A stretch of 64,000 nucleotides of DNA, taken from positions 1 through 64,000 of the forward strand of contig UWYT01000194.1 in the NCBI GenBank assembly GCA_900608495.1. The letters run 5' to 3'. The DNA is from Olavius algarvensis spirochete endosymbiont. Its GTDB lineage: Bacteria > Spirochaetota > Spirochaetia > DSM-2461. The translations under genes and the position numbers were made by a program. The notes beneath the pieces were generated by a model. It did not search any database and was not told where the DNA came from. It saw only the letters and a program-made list of their open reading frames with translations. Shown in pieces: positions 63,427 to 64,000 of the stretch (its first letter is position 1; every line of letters starts with the position of its first letter).

Positions 63427-63439
63427 CATTCGCAAACTC

Positions 63440-63468
63440 TTTCAAGGTACACCGAAGCTAATTATAAT
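63440..63468 (+). promoter_or_regulatory. Promoter for metK, near-leaderless
   Basis: A perfect TATAAT (63463-63468) sits 10 bases before the metK ATG (63478). The best -35 at 17-base spacing is TTTCAA (63440-63445), which is weak. Transcription should begin about three bases before the ATG. No SAM riboswitch is present in this short leader. Confidence 0.45.
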
Positions 63469-63477
63469 ACCTGCATT

Positions 63478-64000
63478 ATGCATACATATGGCAGCAAACT
63501 GTTTACCTCCGAAAGTGTAAGTGAGGGGCATCCCGATAAGGTGTGCGACATCATATCCGACGCAGTTCTAGACCGAGCATTGACCCTTGATTCGAAATCC
63601 AGAGTTGCCTGTGAGTGTTATACATCAACAGGACTTGTCCTGGTGGGTGGTGAAATAAGTACCGAGGGTTACATAGACATAATTCAAACCGCCCGTGATG
63701 TTTTGGGTGAAATTGGTTATACGAATCCTGCGGATGGGATAGACAATTTATCTTGCTCAATTTTGTCAGTCATCAGACCCCAATCCAGCGATATATCCCA
63801 AGGGGTAAATGTGGGCGAAGGACTTCATAAGGAACTGGGAGCTGGAGATCAAGGGTTCATGTTCGGGTATGCGTGTCGGCAAACAGATGAAATGATGCCG
63901 GCTCCGATTCAATATGCTCATCAAATAATGAAGAAGGCTGCCGAGGTAAGGAAATCAGGAACCCTGAGCTTCCTCAGACCGGATGCCAAGTGCCAGGTAA
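63478..64000 (+). CDS. metK: S-adenosylmethionine synthetase, N-terminal part
   Basis: 174 codons to the window edge; the full family length is about 390. MetK makes SAM from methionine and ATP. Motifs: [16 protein letters not shown] near the start (ATP and metal site), G-G-E-I-S-T-E and [12 protein letters not shown], the core ATP-binding signature. The ATG has no ribosome site and a -10 box ten bases upstream, suggesting a leaderless message. It is separate from metA (13361) but serves the same methionine branch. Confidence 0.95.
   Translation, partial: MHTYGSKLFTSESVSEGHPDKVCDIISDAVLDRALTLDSKSRVACECYTSTGLVLVGGEISTEGYIDIIQTARDVLGEIGYTNPADGIDNLSCSILSVIRPQSSDISQGVNVGEGLHKELGAGDQGFMFGYACRQTDEMMPAPIQYAHQIMKKAAEVRKSGTLSFLRPDAKCQV

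Noticed and set aside
1-64000. CRISPR arrays, insertion sequences, prophage or defence islands
   Set aside because: No spaced repeats, transposase, integrase, capsid or nuclease-defence motifs were seen; the window is ordinary core chromosome.

Overview
ORGANISM. The window reads as chromosomal core sequence from a motile spirochaete (class Spirochaetia), most likely Spirochaetales. Evidence: two tandem FlaA-type periplasmic-flagellar sheath proteins, a giant GreA (about 905 residues, with a long helical N-terminal extension as in Treponema and Borrelia), a spirochaete-style EF-G next to an EF-G II paralogue, lipoproteins with relaxed lipoboxes, and a compact mreBCD-pbp2-rodA cluster. Base composition looks moderately AT-rich and even, the standard genetic code fits everywhere, and I see no mobile elements, prophage, CRISPR or rRNA. 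The species cannot be named from this sequence alone. LAYOUT. 1-2952: end of a ComEC/Rec2-like gene overlapping rsmA (probable CTG start), then an unknown membrane protein and a lipoprotein. 2978-5793: flaA promoter, two flaA genes, and a histidine kinase with a cyclic-nucleotide-binding domain. 5794-9226: TatD nuclease, class II aldolase, tRNA-Leu and a secreted MsrAB. 9227-10060: sparse region with one doubtful coiled-coil gene. 10061-16191: hflX, M23 peptidase, MBL hydrolase, metA, Nudix, small multidrug exporter-like protein, M28 peptidase. 16450-20154: TPR protein and giant greA, divergent from rpe. 20258-22177: rpe and a TPR membrane protein. 22317-28336: tightly packed recA-folK-scpA-scpB-rluB-cmk-rpsA. 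28401-33843: sigma-54-type activator, TPR membrane protein, CHASE2-adenylate cyclase, lipoprotein, small membrane protein. 33912-40868 (minus): RNase P RNA, TPR membrane protein, mreB, mreC, mreD, pbp2, rodA. 41035-47589 (minus): MBL hydrolase, mltG, dnaG, rpoD and a zinc-ribbon coiled-coil protein. 47710-47875: tRNA-Tyr and tRNA-Thr. 47953-51579 (minus): Nudix, HIT, CAP-domain protein, aroH, glgA. 51663-55821: two EF-G paralogues. 55851-61287 (minus): mfd, trmB, citrate synthase. 61371-64000: unknown secreted protein, a degenerate receiver protein with a possible PilZ-like end, and the start of metK. HOW THE GENES WORK TOGETHER. Most of the window is housekeeping: genome maintenance (recA, mfd, scpAB, dnaG), transcription (rpoD, greA), translation and RNA modification (rpsA, EF-Gs, rsmA, trmB, rluB, tRNAs, rnpB), envelope and cell shape (mreBCD, pbp2, rodA, mltG, M23) and central metabolism. 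A signalling layer lies on top: a CHASE2 adenylate cyclase and a CNB-domain histidine kinase could form a cAMP axis, alongside a sigma-54-type activator with no sensor domain and a pseudo-receiver protein. WHAT STANDS OUT. The main oddities are: RNase P RNA ending about 8 bases before the start codon of the cell-shape operon; several genes whose -10 box lies 6-10 bases from the start codon with no ribosome-binding site (probable leaderless mRNAs); the CTG start of rsmA buried in comEC; an EF-G II without the catalytic switch-II histidine; and a perfect palindrome in the mfd-divergent leader. I did not find a clearly new defence or mobile system here.
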